Numbered from the stretch's first letter, positions 7,388 through 15,898 are shown. The stretch is 33,169 nucleotides of DNA from Chloroflexota bacterium (GCA_021325095.1 JAJPHV010000143.1:1-33169), one strand, 5' to 3'. Numbers and translations are program-made. Notes: generated by a model not told the origin, from the sequence alone.

Positions 7388-8722
7388 TCATGCTTCTTCT
7401 TTGATGTTGGGCGCGGCCTGGGCCACCGGAGCCACCGGCGTGGGCCGCCTGCGGAAGCGCTCCAGGCTAAACAGCGTGTTGCCACCCCGCACACTGGTGT
7501 TCAGGATAACGGCGATGATCAGGATCACGCCAGTGGCGCCCTGGAAGAGTTCGGCAGGCACGCGCAGCAGCACCAGGCCAGTCCGCAGCATACCCGTGAT
7601 CAGCACGCCGAGCACGGCCCCGATCACGCTGCCATAGCCACCGGACAAAAGCGCCCCGCCGATGACGGTGGCCGCGATGACTTCCAGTTCGAGGCCCTGC
7701 GCTTCCAGTGGGAACACGGAAAGTTCACGCCCCACCGCGATGACTCCTGCCACCGCACACAGCCCGCCAGAGATCACAAAATTGACAATCCGAATAGTAT
7801 CTACCGGGACGCCCTGCGCCCGCGCCGCACCCGCATTGCCACCGGTTGCAAAGACTGCGTTCCCGTAGCGCGTATAGCGCAGCAACACAGTAAAGATCAG
7901 GGCAAGCAGCGCCCACCAGACGATACCCATCCGGGCGTTGGCATTCTGGATAAAGTCGAGCTGCCCATTGAGAAGATCGAAGAAACTCACCCGGACCAGC
8001 GTGTTCAGGTCTCGGAACTGGTGAAGCATCGGGTACGCCACGAAGCCAATGATCAGCAGGCCCCCGCCGACCAGCACAATGAGCATCACCAGTTTGCCCA
8101 ACCTGCCGCTGGTGGCAGTCTGAAAGTCACGGATAGCACCGGGCACGAGCCGTGTACCAAGCCACAGGACGAAAAGAATGACGAGTGCACAGACAGCGAT
8201 GATGACCACCGGGTGGAAATAGACCCAGGGCGGCTCGCTGAAATAATCGGCATAGCGCATGATCTTGCCGCCGCGAATGCCGGTCAGGGCAATGGCGCGG
8301 TACGCCTGGAGCGTACCCAGCGTGACGATGAAAGACGGGATGCGTGTCCAGACCAGGAGCAGGCCATTGATGAGGCCCATGAACAGGCCGACCAGAATGG
8401 CGACGACCATTGAGAGCGGCATAGGGACGTTAATGGATACTAATTGCAGGAACGTCAGCGCGCTCACCGCCAGGATCGAGCCAACAGACAGGTCAAATTC
8501 GCCTGAAATCATCAACACAGCCACGCCGATAGCCACGATGCCGCTCGTCACCTGTGTCGTGGGAATACCGGTTTGTGTGTCTACATCCAGGAAATGCGGC
8601 GCGGTCAGTGCAAAGAAGAGATAGACTGCCAGGAAACCAACCAGCGCGCCCGCTTCGGGGGTCCGGGCCAACCAGAGGCGGAGTGCTCTAATGGGAGATT
8701 CTTGCTTGTTCAAAGAGTGCAA
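7388..8722 (-). CDS. CUT2 (ribose/xylose-type) sugar ABC transporter permease
   Basis: A polytopic membrane protein of 444 residues of the BPD_transp_2 (RbsC/XylH) family. GEFDLSVGS at 74-82 is the family hallmark. Many hydrophobic helices follow, and the segment GNAGAARAQGVPV near the middle is the ATPase-coupling loop typical of the family. It is longer than RbsC (about 320) and nearer XylH-type permeases, with an extra stretch around residues 190-270. The frame extends to a TTG at 8722; no upstream ATG is available, so the exact start is uncertain. It lies between the binding protein and the fused ATPase, and the three make up the importer. Confidence 0.9.
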   Translation of the reverse strand: MHSLNKQESPIRALRLWLARTPEAGALVGFLAVYLFFALTAPHFLDVDTQTGIPTTQVTSGIVAIGVAVLMISGEFDLSVGSILAVSALTFLQLVSINVPMPLSMVVAILVGLFMGLINGLLLVWTRIPSFIVTLGTLQAYRAIALTGIRGGKIMRYADYFSEPPWVYFHPVVIIAVCALVILFVLWLGTRLVPGAIRDFQTATSGRLGKLVMLIVLVGGGLLIIGFVAYPMLHQFRDLNTLVRVSFFDLLNGQLDFIQNANARMGIVWWALLALIFTVLLRYTRYGNAVFATGGNAGAARAQGVPVDTIRIVNFVISGGLCAVAGVIAVGRELSVFPLEAQGLELEVIAATVIGGALLSGGYGSVIGAVLGVLITGMLRTGLVLLRVPAELFQGATGVILIIAVILNTSVRGGNTLFSLERFRRRPTPVAPVAQAAPNIKEEA

Positions 8723-8799
8723 TTCCGTTTATCAAGCCGAAATGGCGATGAAATATAAGTGCATGAGGCGCAGGGTCTGTTTGCGCCCCACGCCTGGCG

Positions 8800-8834
8800 C
8801 TGTGGAACCCGCTGTCGAATAGTGGGTTCCACAG
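8800..8834 (-). promoter_or_regulatory. Hairpin between binding-protein and permease genes
   Basis: CTGTGGAACCC (8800-8810) pairs perfectly with GGGTTCCACAG (8824-8834) around a 13-base loop. It lies just downstream of the binding-protein stop, with no U-run after it. Such hairpins often stabilise the upstream mRNA or partly stop transcription, giving more binding protein than permease. That role is inferred from position. Confidence 0.6.
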
Positions 8835-8859
8835 ACGGTCTATTCACGACACCTTACGA

Positions 8860-9864
8860 CTAGCGATAACCATCCTTCACCAGTTGGATGACCTTATCAA
8901 CGTTGGTCTTGTCAACGTAGCTTGGGCCGGTCAGAATGTCGCCACCGGGCTGGATTTCGTAGTTGAGCTTGAGCCACAGCCATTCAATAGTGCCGAAGCC
9001 CTGGTAGTACGGCTGCTGATCAACGGTCTGAATGGTCAGGCCAGCCTTGATGTTGTCCAGGATCTCGTTGCCGAGGTCATGGTTGGTGTGGAAGAACTCA
9101 CCAGGCTTGATCTTGGCATCGCGCGCCCAGATGTAGAAGCCAGTGGCCGGGTTCGGGCCGAGCGTGTTGATGGCCGTCACGTCGGGATTGGCCTTCATGT
9201 AGTCGGCGATGATCGCGCCTTCCTTATCGGCCTGCGGGTCACCCGGAATGGTATCGACCTTAACGCCTGCCGCCGTCATCACATCGGCATAGCCTTTGCA
9301 GCGCGCTTCCAGGGCAGTATGGCCGATGGTCTGGACAATGCACATGGCGTGCTTGATCGGCTTGCCGGCGGCCTTCGCGGCGCGCAAGGCCGCGCGGGCA
9401 TTCGACTGCCCGGCGATAAATTCGCTCGTGCCCAGGTAGAACATCACCGGCAGACGCTTATCCGGGTCGGCAGCATTCGGGTCGTTGGTGTTGAGGATGA
9501 GGATCGGCACGCCCGCCGCCGCGAGTTTATTGACGTCATCGCGGATGATGTCCGGGTTCGGGGCGGTGATACCGACACCGTCTGGCTTGGCGGCAACGGC
9601 GTCATCCATGTACTTGACCATGCCTTGCACGTCGTCGTTGTTGGGGCTTAACCACTGGAAGTCAACACCGAAGAGCTTGGCGGCGTCAGTGGCGCCCTTG
9701 ATCACGGTCACCCAGAAGGGATTACCGGGGCCACCGTGCGCTACAATGATGAGTTTGAGTTTCTTGGCCTGCGCATTGGTCTGGCCGACTACGCCCAGCG
9801 TCAGGCCAAAGACGACCAGCAGAGCGGCCAGGACACTAATAAAACGTTTGACGCGGCTGTTCAT
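8860..9864 (-). CDS. Sugar-binding protein of a CUT2 ABC importer (RbsB/XylF-like)
   Basis: A secreted substrate-binding protein of 334 residues of the Peripla_BP_4 type. I chose the ATG at 9864 because it gives a normal signal peptide (MNSRVKRF, a hydrophobic core, then a likely cut after TNAQA near residue 32) and has GAGGA 10-11 bases upstream. The frame stays open to GTG codons at 9949-9951, but that extension would put a polar stretch before the signal. The mature part starts with LKLIIVAHGGPGNPFW and shows the two-lobe pattern of the family, with DGVGITAPNP in the first lobe. It is first in the operon and should deliver a sugar to the permease. The ligand cannot be read. Confidence 0.9.
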   Translation of the reverse strand: MNSRVKRFISVLAALLVVFGLTLGVVGQTNAQAKKLKLIIVAHGGPGNPFWVTVIKGATDAAKLFGVDFQWLSPNNDDVQGMVKYMDDAVAAKPDGVGITAPNPDIIRDDVNKLAAAGVPILILNTNDPNAADPDKRLPVMFYLGTSEFIAGQSNARAALRAAKAAGKPIKHAMCIVQTIGHTALEARCKGYADVMTAAGVKVDTIPGDPQADKEGAIIADYMKANPDVTAINTLGPNPATGFYIWARDAKIKPGEFFHTNHDLGNEILDNIKAGLTIQTVDQQPYYQGFGTIEWLWLKLNYEIQPGGDILTGPSYVDKTNVDKVIQLVKDGYR

Positions 9865-10025
9865 GTTTATTAAATCCTCTTTGCAAAAAGAAATCCACGG
9901 CGTGAACAAGGTACACTGGAATCGTTGGCGTACTGGTATGCTACACACCACCTCCTTGAGCTAATTCAAAACTCTCTTCCTGGAATGTCCAGAAAAAACA
10001 CAGAACTGCCCAAATTTCGGTAATG

Positions 10026-10054
10026 AATATACAATGGTCTGCGGTGGAAGTCAA
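10026..10054 (-). promoter_or_regulatory. Sigma-70-type promoter of the CUT2/sugar-acid operon
   Basis: Read on the minus strand, TTGACT (10049-10054) is followed after exactly 17 bases by TATATT (10026-10031). This predicts a start near 10018 and a leader of about 150 bases before the binding-protein ATG. It is the best promoter match upstream of the operon. Confidence 0.6.
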
Positions 10055-10071
10055 CTCAGCCCACTGTTAAA

Positions 10072-10103
10072 ACCATTGTCAAAAAAGACAACCATTTCAA
10101 TGG
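10072..10103. promoter_or_regulatory. Small inverted repeats upstream of two divergent genes
   Basis: TTGTC-A6-GACAA (10076-10091) and CCATT-TC-AATGG (10092-10103) are adjacent perfect inverted repeats. They lie between the leftward sugar operon promoter and the ATG at 10111. They are candidate regulator sites for either gene. No binding protein is identified. Confidence 0.35.
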
Positions 10104-10110
10104 GGTAACT

Positions 10111-10590
10111 ATGCGTACCGTTTTCCGATCTGTTTTTAGGGGCATAAAGTCCATTCGCCAACGCTACGCGAGCACAAATCCGCGCACGAAGTTGCAAGTA
10201 GCGCTTGTGCTGGCCTTGATCGGCTTGCTGGCGTTCGGTCTGGGCCTCTACAACACCATCGATACCACCAACAAATTTAACGATCTGGACGCCATTCCGA
10301 CGCCCGACGCCGAGACCGTGAAGCAGATGTCGCAGGCCGAACTGATGACGGTGGCCCAGGTAGGGATGGCTAAACGCGACCTTCTGGCGCGCCGCGCGCA
10401 AGCCTCGTCTCTGATCGGGGTAGGCGCTGCCCTGCTTGGGGTAGCCACGCTGATCTGGGTGAACATTCCCGATAAGGCTACACCAGCAACATCTCCTGCA
10501 CCGAGTGCCACGTCGCCCGTAGAGGCGGGCGTAACCGTCGGGGCCGCAGAAGCGCAGGACAGCGGCGAATCGCAGACCAGCCCGCTCTGA
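10111..10590 (+). CDS. Small membrane protein with two predicted helices, unknown function
   Basis: A protein of 159 residues that I do not recognise. A basic N-terminus (MRTVFRSVFRGIKS) leads to a first membrane helix at about 28-48. A polar segment of about 50 residues follows, then a second helix at about 99-119, then a Pro/Thr/Ser/Ala-rich tail to residue 159. With the positive N-terminus inside, both ends would face the cytoplasm and the middle would be outside. A GGGG-containing stretch precedes the ATG. It diverges from the sugar operon and converges on the gene at 10774, with a hairpin between. Codon use looks like its neighbours, so I take it as real, without a function. Confidence 0.65.
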   Translation: MRTVFRSVFRGIKSIRQRYASTNPRTKLQVALVLALIGLLAFGLGLYNTIDTTNKFNDLDAIPTPDAETVKQMSQAELMTVAQVGMAKRDLLARRAQASSLIGVGAALLGVATLIWVNIPDKATPATSPAPSATSPVEAGVTVGAAEAQDSGESQTSPL

Positions 10591-10699
10591 CCAGGGTTCG
10601 GGTCAGGCCGCCCCGGCGCGTGTCGTTCAGTATACCGCGTCGGTAGTGCGATGCGGCACAGCGTGCCTGCGCTTCGCGCCTACCCTTTTGCCAAACAAG

Positions 10700-10728
10700 T
10701 GGGCCAGCCTTTGGGGAAGGCTGGCCCA
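10700..10728. terminator. Long GC-rich hairpin between convergent genes
   Basis: TGGGCCAGCCTT (10700-10711) pairs perfectly with AAGGCTGGCCCA (10717-10728) around a 5-base loop. It sits between the convergent genes ending at 10590 and 10774. No U-run follows on either side, so efficient intrinsic termination is uncertain, but the position fits a bidirectional terminator. Confidence 0.6.
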
Positions 10729-10773
10729 GACGAAGAGCAGAAGCAGAACCGGGAATTAGCGATACACTGAATC

Positions 10774-11877
10774 TTACTGGCTGCTTGAAGTGCCGCCCAT
10801 CATGCTGCCAGTGTCCACTTCCTCGGCGCCGCTGACCGGCTCAACCGTGACCTGCTCGCCGATCTTGTCCAGCTTGACATCGAAGTTGAAATCGATGCTC
10901 ACCGGCTTGGCCTCCGAGGAGTTCGTGACCAGGCTGGCGGTGGCCGCGTCCAGGTTGAGCGAGAGGTGCAGGCCAATGCCATGAGGCAGCTTGTCAGCCG
11001 TGCCGATGTAGCGGGTGATGCTGAATTTGAAATCCTTCAGGAACGCCTGAGCCATTGCGATCATCTGGTTGACCTGCTTATCGTCAACTTCTGCACCACC
11101 AGACTGGCTCTTGAGCATGGCCTTGAGGACCGGGGCAAACTCTTTGCTCTTGACCAGAGTCAGGATGTTCAGGTTGTAGGTGAAAACGGCGACAGTCTCA
11201 TCACCGATCTTGATGTCGTCCTTGCGTTCTGCTGTGATGACGCCCGGAATGTTGGGCAGCTCGGAAAGCGCCTTTATCAATTCAGGATCGCTCAAGGCGG
11301 CCATAGCCGGATTGCTGCTTGCGCCGCCAAGCCCGCCGGCCCCGCTCATGCCGCTCATCATGCTGCCCAACATCGGGTTCTGCGCGATCTGCGAAATGGC
11401 TTTGGCGATGTTGACCTTCTTCCACTTACCCTGGGTCGCCGTGTCGCCCATGAAATACAGATCGCCATTGACGATGCGGAACTCGAAATTGCCCTGCTGC
11501 GTCTTGCCCTCGCTGGTCAGGCTGCCCTGAATGACGTTCGCCATCGTCAACGCGCCCGCGGCAGCCGCCGGATCGCCCGCGCCACCGCTCATCTTGGTTG
11601 TGTCAATGCTGAAGGGGCCTTTGCCCGTCAGCTTGAAATCAACGTTCTTGGCCGTGTCGCCCGTGTCGGCCTTCAGAGTAATGGTGTAGTCCATCTCGAA
11701 GGAAGACAACTTGCTCAGTGCAGCACTGTCTGCCGGTGTGTTAGCAAGCGAGCAGTCGTCGGCTTTCAGGCCAAAGCACATATCACCCTGGGCGCGCGCT
11801 GTCGTGGCTGGTAACGCGGCAACCACCAGCATTGCCACCATCACCAGCATAAAGCCGAGGCGGAATATGGTCTTCAT
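10774..11877 (-). CDS. Secreted protein of unknown function
   Basis: A protein of 367 residues with a clear signal peptide (basic MKTIFRLGF, hydrophobic core, likely cut after TTARA near residue 29). The start has GAGGAG 7 bases upstream of the ATG, one of the best ribosome-binding sites in the window. The mature part has two Cys close together (CFGLKADDC) and alternating strand-like segments such as NFEFRIVNGDLYFMG. There is a flexible Gly/Met/Ser-rich region at about 170-185. It ends in a Met/Ser/Gly tail. The strand pattern, with KWKKVNI after a measured-state segment, recalls LolA/LppX-type lipid-binding folds; this is a weak impression only. No lipobox is visible. It is monocistronic. 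Confidence 0.7.
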   Translation of the reverse strand: MKTIFRLGFMLVMVAMLVVAALPATTARAQGDMCFGLKADDCSLANTPADSAALSKLSSFEMDYTITLKADTGDTAKNVDFKLTGKGPFSIDTTKMSGGAGDPAAAAGALTMANVIQGSLTSEGKTQQGNFEFRIVNGDLYFMGDTATQGKWKKVNIAKAISQIAQNPMLGSMMSGMSGAGGLGGASSNPAMAALSDPELIKALSELPNIPGVITAERKDDIKIGDETVAVFTYNLNILTLVKSKEFAPVLKAMLKSQSGGAEVDDKQVNQMIAMAQAFLKDFKFSITRYIGTADKLPHGIGLHLSLNLDAATASLVTNSSEAKPVSIDFNFDVKLDKIGEQVTVEPVSGAEEVDTGSMMGGTSSSQ

Positions 11878-12428
11878 ACAGATTTCTCCTCTAGAAAGTT
11901 TGACAGGGTCTACAACTGTAATCCGATGGGACTTCTACTCTCGTCGTGCTTTGCCTGACGTTGACTGCCAACTGGACAGCCCAACCGCGCCAATTGTCGG
12001 TCTGGGGGTTCGAGCTACCTGGCCCGAAGCCCGACTTTCGCCAGGAATGTTGCGAGAAGGTTCTGCAGGTGACCGCCGGTCAGCCACTTCACGATCTCCT
12101 GCGCGACGCGGACGGCGATGGCTTCCGCCACCAGGCGCATGAACAGCGACAAACAGCCTGCCACGACCTGAGAATCCTGTCTCCCAACAATGGTAATTAC
12201 GTTCCTCAGTGTAATAGAGTTTCGAGCAGTGCACAAGTTTTGACATAACAGATGTGGCCTGCCTAAACCCGCTTCCACGAGGAGCGCGACGCCCTCTAGA
12301 GTAAACCAGACGAGCGCTAAATTCCCATAAAAACGTCCAAAAAATTGTGTTAAGGCGCCGAACGAATGACACTGTTGGGGGTTATCGATCATGGGTAGCG
12401 TTGTCTCCTTTTGCAAAGAGAAACCACC
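11878..12428. other. 550-base gap between the secreted protein and the lipid kinase
   Basis: No convincing gene lies here. On the minus strand one frame is open from an ATG at 12392 to a stop at 12015 (125 codons). Its last 45 codons (from FMRLVAEAIAV to FLAKVGLRAR) look protein-like, with hydrophobic residues at helix spacing, but the N-terminal half does not and the ribosome-binding site is poor. It may be the decayed end of a gene. On the plus strand TTGACA occurs at 12240-12245 without a good -10 box. The segment 12300-12360 is AT-rich and could hold the promoter for the kinase gene. Confidence 0.4.
12015..12392 (-). CDS. Doubtful small ORF or gene remnant
   Basis: An open frame of 125 codons in an otherwise empty gap. 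AAAGGAG occurs upstream of the ATG but 12 bases away. The C-terminal 41 residues from an internal ATG at 12140 form a plausible amphipathic pattern (MRLVAEAIAVRVAQEIVKWL). The same frame is open further upstream as antisense of the kinase gene, which argues that the openness is partly a GC effect. Kept only as a low-confidence candidate. Confidence 0.2.
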   Translation of the reverse strand: MIDNPQQCHSFGALTQFFGRFYGNLALVWFTLEGVALLVEAGLGRPHLLCQNLCTARNSITLRNVITIVGRQDSQVVAGCLSLFMRLVAEAIAVRVAQEIVKWLTGGHLQNLLATFLAKVGLRAR

Positions 12429-13343
12429 ATGACCACGCTGATCATTCTCAACCCCCACGCCGGCGGCGGGCGGGCCGGGCGGCTGTGGAGCAAGATCGAG
12501 CCACTGCTCTGGGAGCAGCTTGGCAAGCTGGTGGTGGCCGTGACCCAGCGCCCGGAGGAGGTGGCCGGGCATCTCGACAAAGCCAGGGCAGCGGGCCTGA
12601 ACCGGGTGATCGCCATCGGCGGCGACGGCACCAACCATGCCCTGGTAAACGAGCTGGTGCGCTTGAACCGCGAAAATCCGGGCGAGCCGCCCATGACCTT
12701 CGGCAGCCTGCCCGTCGGCACAGGGCGGGACTGGGCACGCACCATCGGCATCCCGTTTAGCCCGGCGGCAGCCGTGCAGTGGATCAAAGCCGCTCACCCG
12801 GTACCGCTCGATCTGGGGCGGCTGGCAAGCGATGGGCAGGAGCGGCACTTCCTGAACATTGCCAGCGCCGGCATCGGCGGCGTCATCGCCAACCGTGTCA
12901 ACCGCATCATAACGCGGCGGCCCTGGACGTTTTACAAAGCCACCGTGGAGACGTTGTTGAATTACCGCCCGCAGCGCATGAGCGTGCGGCTGGACGGCCA
13001 GGTCTGGTACGATGGCCCGGCTTACATCGTGGCCGTCGCCAACGGGCAGATGTTCGGTCATGGGATGCGTATTGCGCCGAATGCCGCCTACGACGATGGG
13101 CTGTTCGACGTGGTGCTGGTCGAAGGGATGCCCCGGCTGCGCATCCTATCCGCCCTGAACACCGTGTACAGCGGAGCGCACCTCAAGCGCTCTGACGTTC
13201 ACTGCAAGCGCGCGCGGGTGGTTGAGGTCGAGAGTCACGAAGGGGCGCTCGGCCTGGAACTGGATGGCGAAAGCGCAGCGGGCCAGCACATGCGCTTTGA
13301 GGTCATGCCCCGGGCGTTGAACGTACTGGCCGGGGTCAAATGA
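12429..13343 (+). CDS. Diacylglycerol/lipid kinase family protein (YegS-like)
   Basis: A protein of 304 residues of the DAGK catalytic family. The N-terminus IILNPHAGGGRAG is the nucleotide-loop start of the family. GGDGTNHALVNEL near 66-78 is the conserved GGDGT motif, and LPVGTGRDWAR near 97-107 follows as in YegS and DgkB. The C-terminal half has the lipid-binding beta domain with DGLFDVVLVEG and a final LELDGE. The expected reaction is ATP-dependent phosphorylation of a lipid hydroxyl at the membrane face; diacylglycerol or another lipid cannot be told apart. I chose the ATG at 12429, with AAAGAG upstream, over the in-frame TTG at 12411. It converges with rarA. Confidence 0.9.
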   Translation: MTTLIILNPHAGGGRAGRLWSKIEPLLWEQLGKLVVAVTQRPEEVAGHLDKARAAGLNRVIAIGGDGTNHALVNELVRLNRENPGEPPMTFGSLPVGTGRDWARTIGIPFSPAAAVQWIKAAHPVPLDLGRLASDGQERHFLNIASAGIGGVIANRVNRIITRRPWTFYKATVETLLNYRPQRMSVRLDGQVWYDGPAYIVAVANGQMFGHGMRIAPNAAYDDGLFDVVLVEGMPRLRILSALNTVYSGAHLKRSDVHCKRARVVEVESHEGALGLELDGESAAGQHMRFEVMPRALNVLAGVK

Positions 13344-13385
13344 CCAATAACCAAGCCTGACAATCCTCAGACAGTCACGGCGGCG

Positions 13386-14780
13386 TCATTTTTCGTCCGT
13401 CGGGAGGTTCCGGCCTGAGAGTCTGGCATAGACCTGGGCCTCGTAGCCCAATTGATGCGGAGTGTACCAGCCAGGGCGCTCCATTCCATCCGGCAGATAC
13501 TGCTGGTCTACCCACGCGCCGGGGTAGTCGTGCGGATATTTGTACTGCTCGCTATAGCTCTCACGTCCCTCGTGGCGGGCCTGCGCCGCGTTGCTGGTGG
13601 AGTCGCGCAGGTGGAGCGGAACCGGGCCTGGCCCGACTTCGTCCATGTGCGACAATGCTTTGAAGATCGCACCCGTCGAGTTGCTTTTGGGCGCCGTTGC
13701 GCAATACAGGCAAGCCTGTGACAGGAAGTAGGTTCCTTCCGGCATCCCAACTCGCTCGAAGGCATCGGCCAGGGCGTTAACGACCACAATCGCCTGGGGA
13801 TCGGCTAACCCGATGTCTTCGCTGCACAGAATCAGCATCCGGCGGAAGAGGAAGCGCGGGTCTTCACCGGCATGGAGCATCTTCGCCATCCAGTACAACG
13901 CCGCGTCCGGGTCGCTGCCGCGCAAGCTCTTGATGAAGGCGCTGATCGTGTCGTAGTGCTCTTCTGAGTCCCGGTCATAGCGGATGGCGCGCCGCTGGAT
14001 GCTCTCCGCAGCGATGTCCAGGTCGATCCGGATCACCCCATCGTCTCCGGGAGGGGTCGTCAGGACAGCCAGTTCCAGGGCATTCAGGGCGCTTCTGGCG
14101 TCGCCGTGCGCCACGTCCACCCAATGCTCAAGCGCTTCAGCGCTGACCTGTAGCTTCAATGCACCATAACCACGTTCCGGGTCTTGAATGGCCTGCGACA
14201 GAACATGGCGAATATCCGCCTGAGCAAGCGGTTCCAGCCGGAAGACCCGCGAGCGGCTGATGAGCGGGCCGACCAGCGAGAAAAACGGATTCTCGGTGGT
14301 CGCGCCGACGAGCGTGATGGTGCCCGCTTCGATGTGCGGCAGGAGCGCTTCCTGTTGAGATCGGTTCCAGCGGTGTATCTCGTCGATGAAAAGCAGCGTC
14401 CGGATATTCTTCGGTCTGGCCTCGGCTTCATCGACGACATCGCGCAGCTCCTTGATGCCGTCCAGCACGGCGTTGAGTGTGACAAAGGCGGCTCTGGTCT
14501 CGTGGGCGATAATGTTGGCGATGGTGGTTTTGCCTGTTCCGGGCGGCCCCCACAGGATAATCGACGTGAGTTGATCGGCCTCGATGGCACGGCGTAGCAA
14601 ACGTCCCTTGCCAACGATATGATCTTGCCCCACGAACTCGTCGAAGCGGCGTGGGCGCATTCTATCGGCAAGCGGCTCTTTGGGGCCTTTCAGACCAGCG
14701 GTCTCGTCTGAGAAGCTGAACAGATCGTCCTCATACTGACTCTGATTCTTGCGCCGCCTGCCCGGTAAGTTGGAAGCCAT
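13386..14780 (-). CDS. rarA: Replication-associated recombination protein A (AAA+ ATPase)
   Basis: A protein of 464 residues of the RarA/MgsA/WRNIP1 family, acting at stalled replication forks. PLADRMRPRRFDEFVGQDHI (37-56) is the family N-terminal signature. Walker A GPPGTGKTT is at 78-86, Walker B LLFIDEIH at 129-136, and sensor 1 GATTENP at 159-165. The C-terminal domain ends with VPLHLRD and YKYPHDYPGAW, both diagnostic of RarA. The start at 14780 is preceded by GAGAGGTGG at ideal spacing; an in-frame ATG at 14798 lies upstream of that site and is less likely. Length matches the family. It stands alone, divergent from an SDR gene. Confidence 0.96.
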   Translation of the reverse strand: MASNLPGRRRKNQSQYEDDLFSFSDETAGLKGPKEPLADRMRPRRFDEFVGQDHIVGKGRLLRRAIEADQLTSIILWGPPGTGKTTIANIIAHETRAAFVTLNAVLDGIKELRDVVDEAEARPKNIRTLLFIDEIHRWNRSQQEALLPHIEAGTITLVGATTENPFFSLVGPLISRSRVFRLEPLAQADIRHVLSQAIQDPERGYGALKLQVSAEALEHWVDVAHGDARSALNALELAVLTTPPGDDGVIRIDLDIAAESIQRRAIRYDRDSEEHYDTISAFIKSLRGSDPDAALYWMAKMLHAGEDPRFLFRRMLILCSEDIGLADPQAIVVVNALADAFERVGMPEGTYFLSQACLYCATAPKSNSTGAIFKALSHMDEVGPGPVPLHLRDSTSNAAQARHEGRESYSEQYKYPHDYPGAWVDQQYLPDGMERPGWYTPHQLGYEAQVYARLSGRNLPTDEK

Positions 14781-14929
14781 GTGTCCACCTCTCGACATTC
14801 ACGGACTGTATTCTACCCGGATTACAGGGGGACTGTTTTGACACTTTGCCGATCAGTTGGCAGATCGGCCCGGCCCTGTTGATGGGTCTATGATTCACCT
14901 GTTATCTATGCGGTGAGGAACGGAAGCAC

Positions 14930-15733
14930 ATGATGGGCGACACTGCACCCCTGTTGCAGCGGCTGTTTTCTCTTGAGGGCAAAGCGGCTCTGATCACTGG
15001 GGCTACCGGAGGGATCGGCGGCACGCTGGCCGTTGCGCTCGGCCAGGCGGGCGCAACTGTCGGCGTACATGGGCGGGAGCAGAGCAAGGTGGAACAAACG
15101 TGCGCCGAGGTCGAGGCTGCCAGGGGCCTTGCCGTGCCGCTGCTGGCCGATCTGTCCGATGTGCAAGCCTGCCGTGACCTGATTGCCGGGGCAAACGCGG
15201 CAATGGGACGGCTCGACATTCTGATCAACAACGCCGGCACGAATCGCCGCAAGCCCATCAAAGACGTGACTCCGCAGGACTTTGAGTACATTACGGCGGT
15301 CAATCTGCGCAGTGTCTATTTTCTGAGCCAGGCCGCGCAGCCGATCATGCGCGAGCAGGGCGGCGGCAAGATCGTCCACATCGGTTCGGTCAACATCTTT
15401 TACGGCCTGGAGACGATTTCGGTATACGGCATGACCAAAGGGGCTGTGGCCCAACTGACCAAAGTCATGGCGGTAGAGTGGGCGAAGGACAACATCCAGG
15501 TCAACTGTGTGACGCCGGGCTTTGTCGTGACGCCGCTCTCGCAGTCGGTCTGGGCCGACGAATACAAGGCCAACTGGCTGCTCAACCGGATTCCGCTTCG
15601 CCGCCCCTGCGCACCCGACGAACTGGTGGGGGCGGTCCTGCTGCTGTGCTCTCAGGCATCCTCGTACATCACCGGACAGAATATCGTGGTGGACGGGGGA
15701 TTCCTGGCCGGTGGGTCGTGGATAGCGGAGTGA
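14930..15733 (+). CDS. SDR-family oxidoreductase, gluconate 5-dehydrogenase-like
   Basis: A classical SDR of 267 residues. TGATGGIG is at 23-30. Arg49 (HGRE) follows the second strand, which points to NADP, unlike the two NAD-type SDRs in the sugar operon. NNAG is at 100-103, and catalytic Asn125, Ser153, Tyr166 and Lys170 (YGMTK) are all present. VVDGG closes the fold. The pattern resembles gluconate 5-dehydrogenase and 2-keto-3-deoxygluconate 5-dehydrogenase, but the substrate is an inference. GAGGAACGGA precedes the ATG. It is apparently monocistronic: about 190 bases separate it from the recombinase. Confidence 0.88.
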   Translation: MMGDTAPLLQRLFSLEGKAALITGATGGIGGTLAVALGQAGATVGVHGREQSKVEQTCAEVEAARGLAVPLLADLSDVQACRDLIAGANAAMGRLDILINNAGTNRRKPIKDVTPQDFEYITAVNLRSVYFLSQAAQPIMREQGGGKIVHIGSVNIFYGLETISVYGMTKGAVAQLTKVMAVEWAKDNIQVNCVTPGFVVTPLSQSVWADEYKANWLLNRIPLRRPCAPDELVGAVLLLCSQASSYITGQNIVVDGGFLAGGSWIAE

Positions 15734-15855
15734 AGTATGGCGAATAAAGGTCCATGTCATCTGTTTCGAGGTTTTAATTCTCAGACACTGCATCAACCGG
15801 AATCTACCGCGAATTCCACGCAGGAAGGCTGTTGTTAAGGTCGAGTTTTGAGCGT

Positions 15856-15898
15856 AAAATCGGTTATGAGAATCGAAGTTCTCAATACAAACGATTTT
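15856..15898. repeat. Nested inverted repeat before the recombinase gene
   Basis: The outer arms are AAAATCG (15856-15862) and CGATTTT (15892-15898), and the inner arms are TGAGAA (15867-15872) and TTCTCA (15879-15884). The element ends 30 bases before the recombinase ATG in an AT-rich stretch. It could be a binding or crossover site of the recombinase, or an operator. Both are inferences from position. Confidence 0.5.

Noticed and set aside
7349..8413. A plus-strand open frame of 354 codons
   Set aside because: It is antisense to the CUT2 permease and the start of the ATPase. The His/Asp/Gln-rich product is typical of antisense translation of membrane protein codons.
12240..12262. TTGACA box upstream of the lipid kinase
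   Set aside because: At 17 bases the -10 position reads CTAAAC, a poor match, and it is far from the start codon.
12393..13061. Upstream continuation of the minus-strand frame ending at 12015
   Set aside because: This part is antisense to the lipid kinase and looks like antisense translation; only the 12015-12392 part is kept as a weak candidate.
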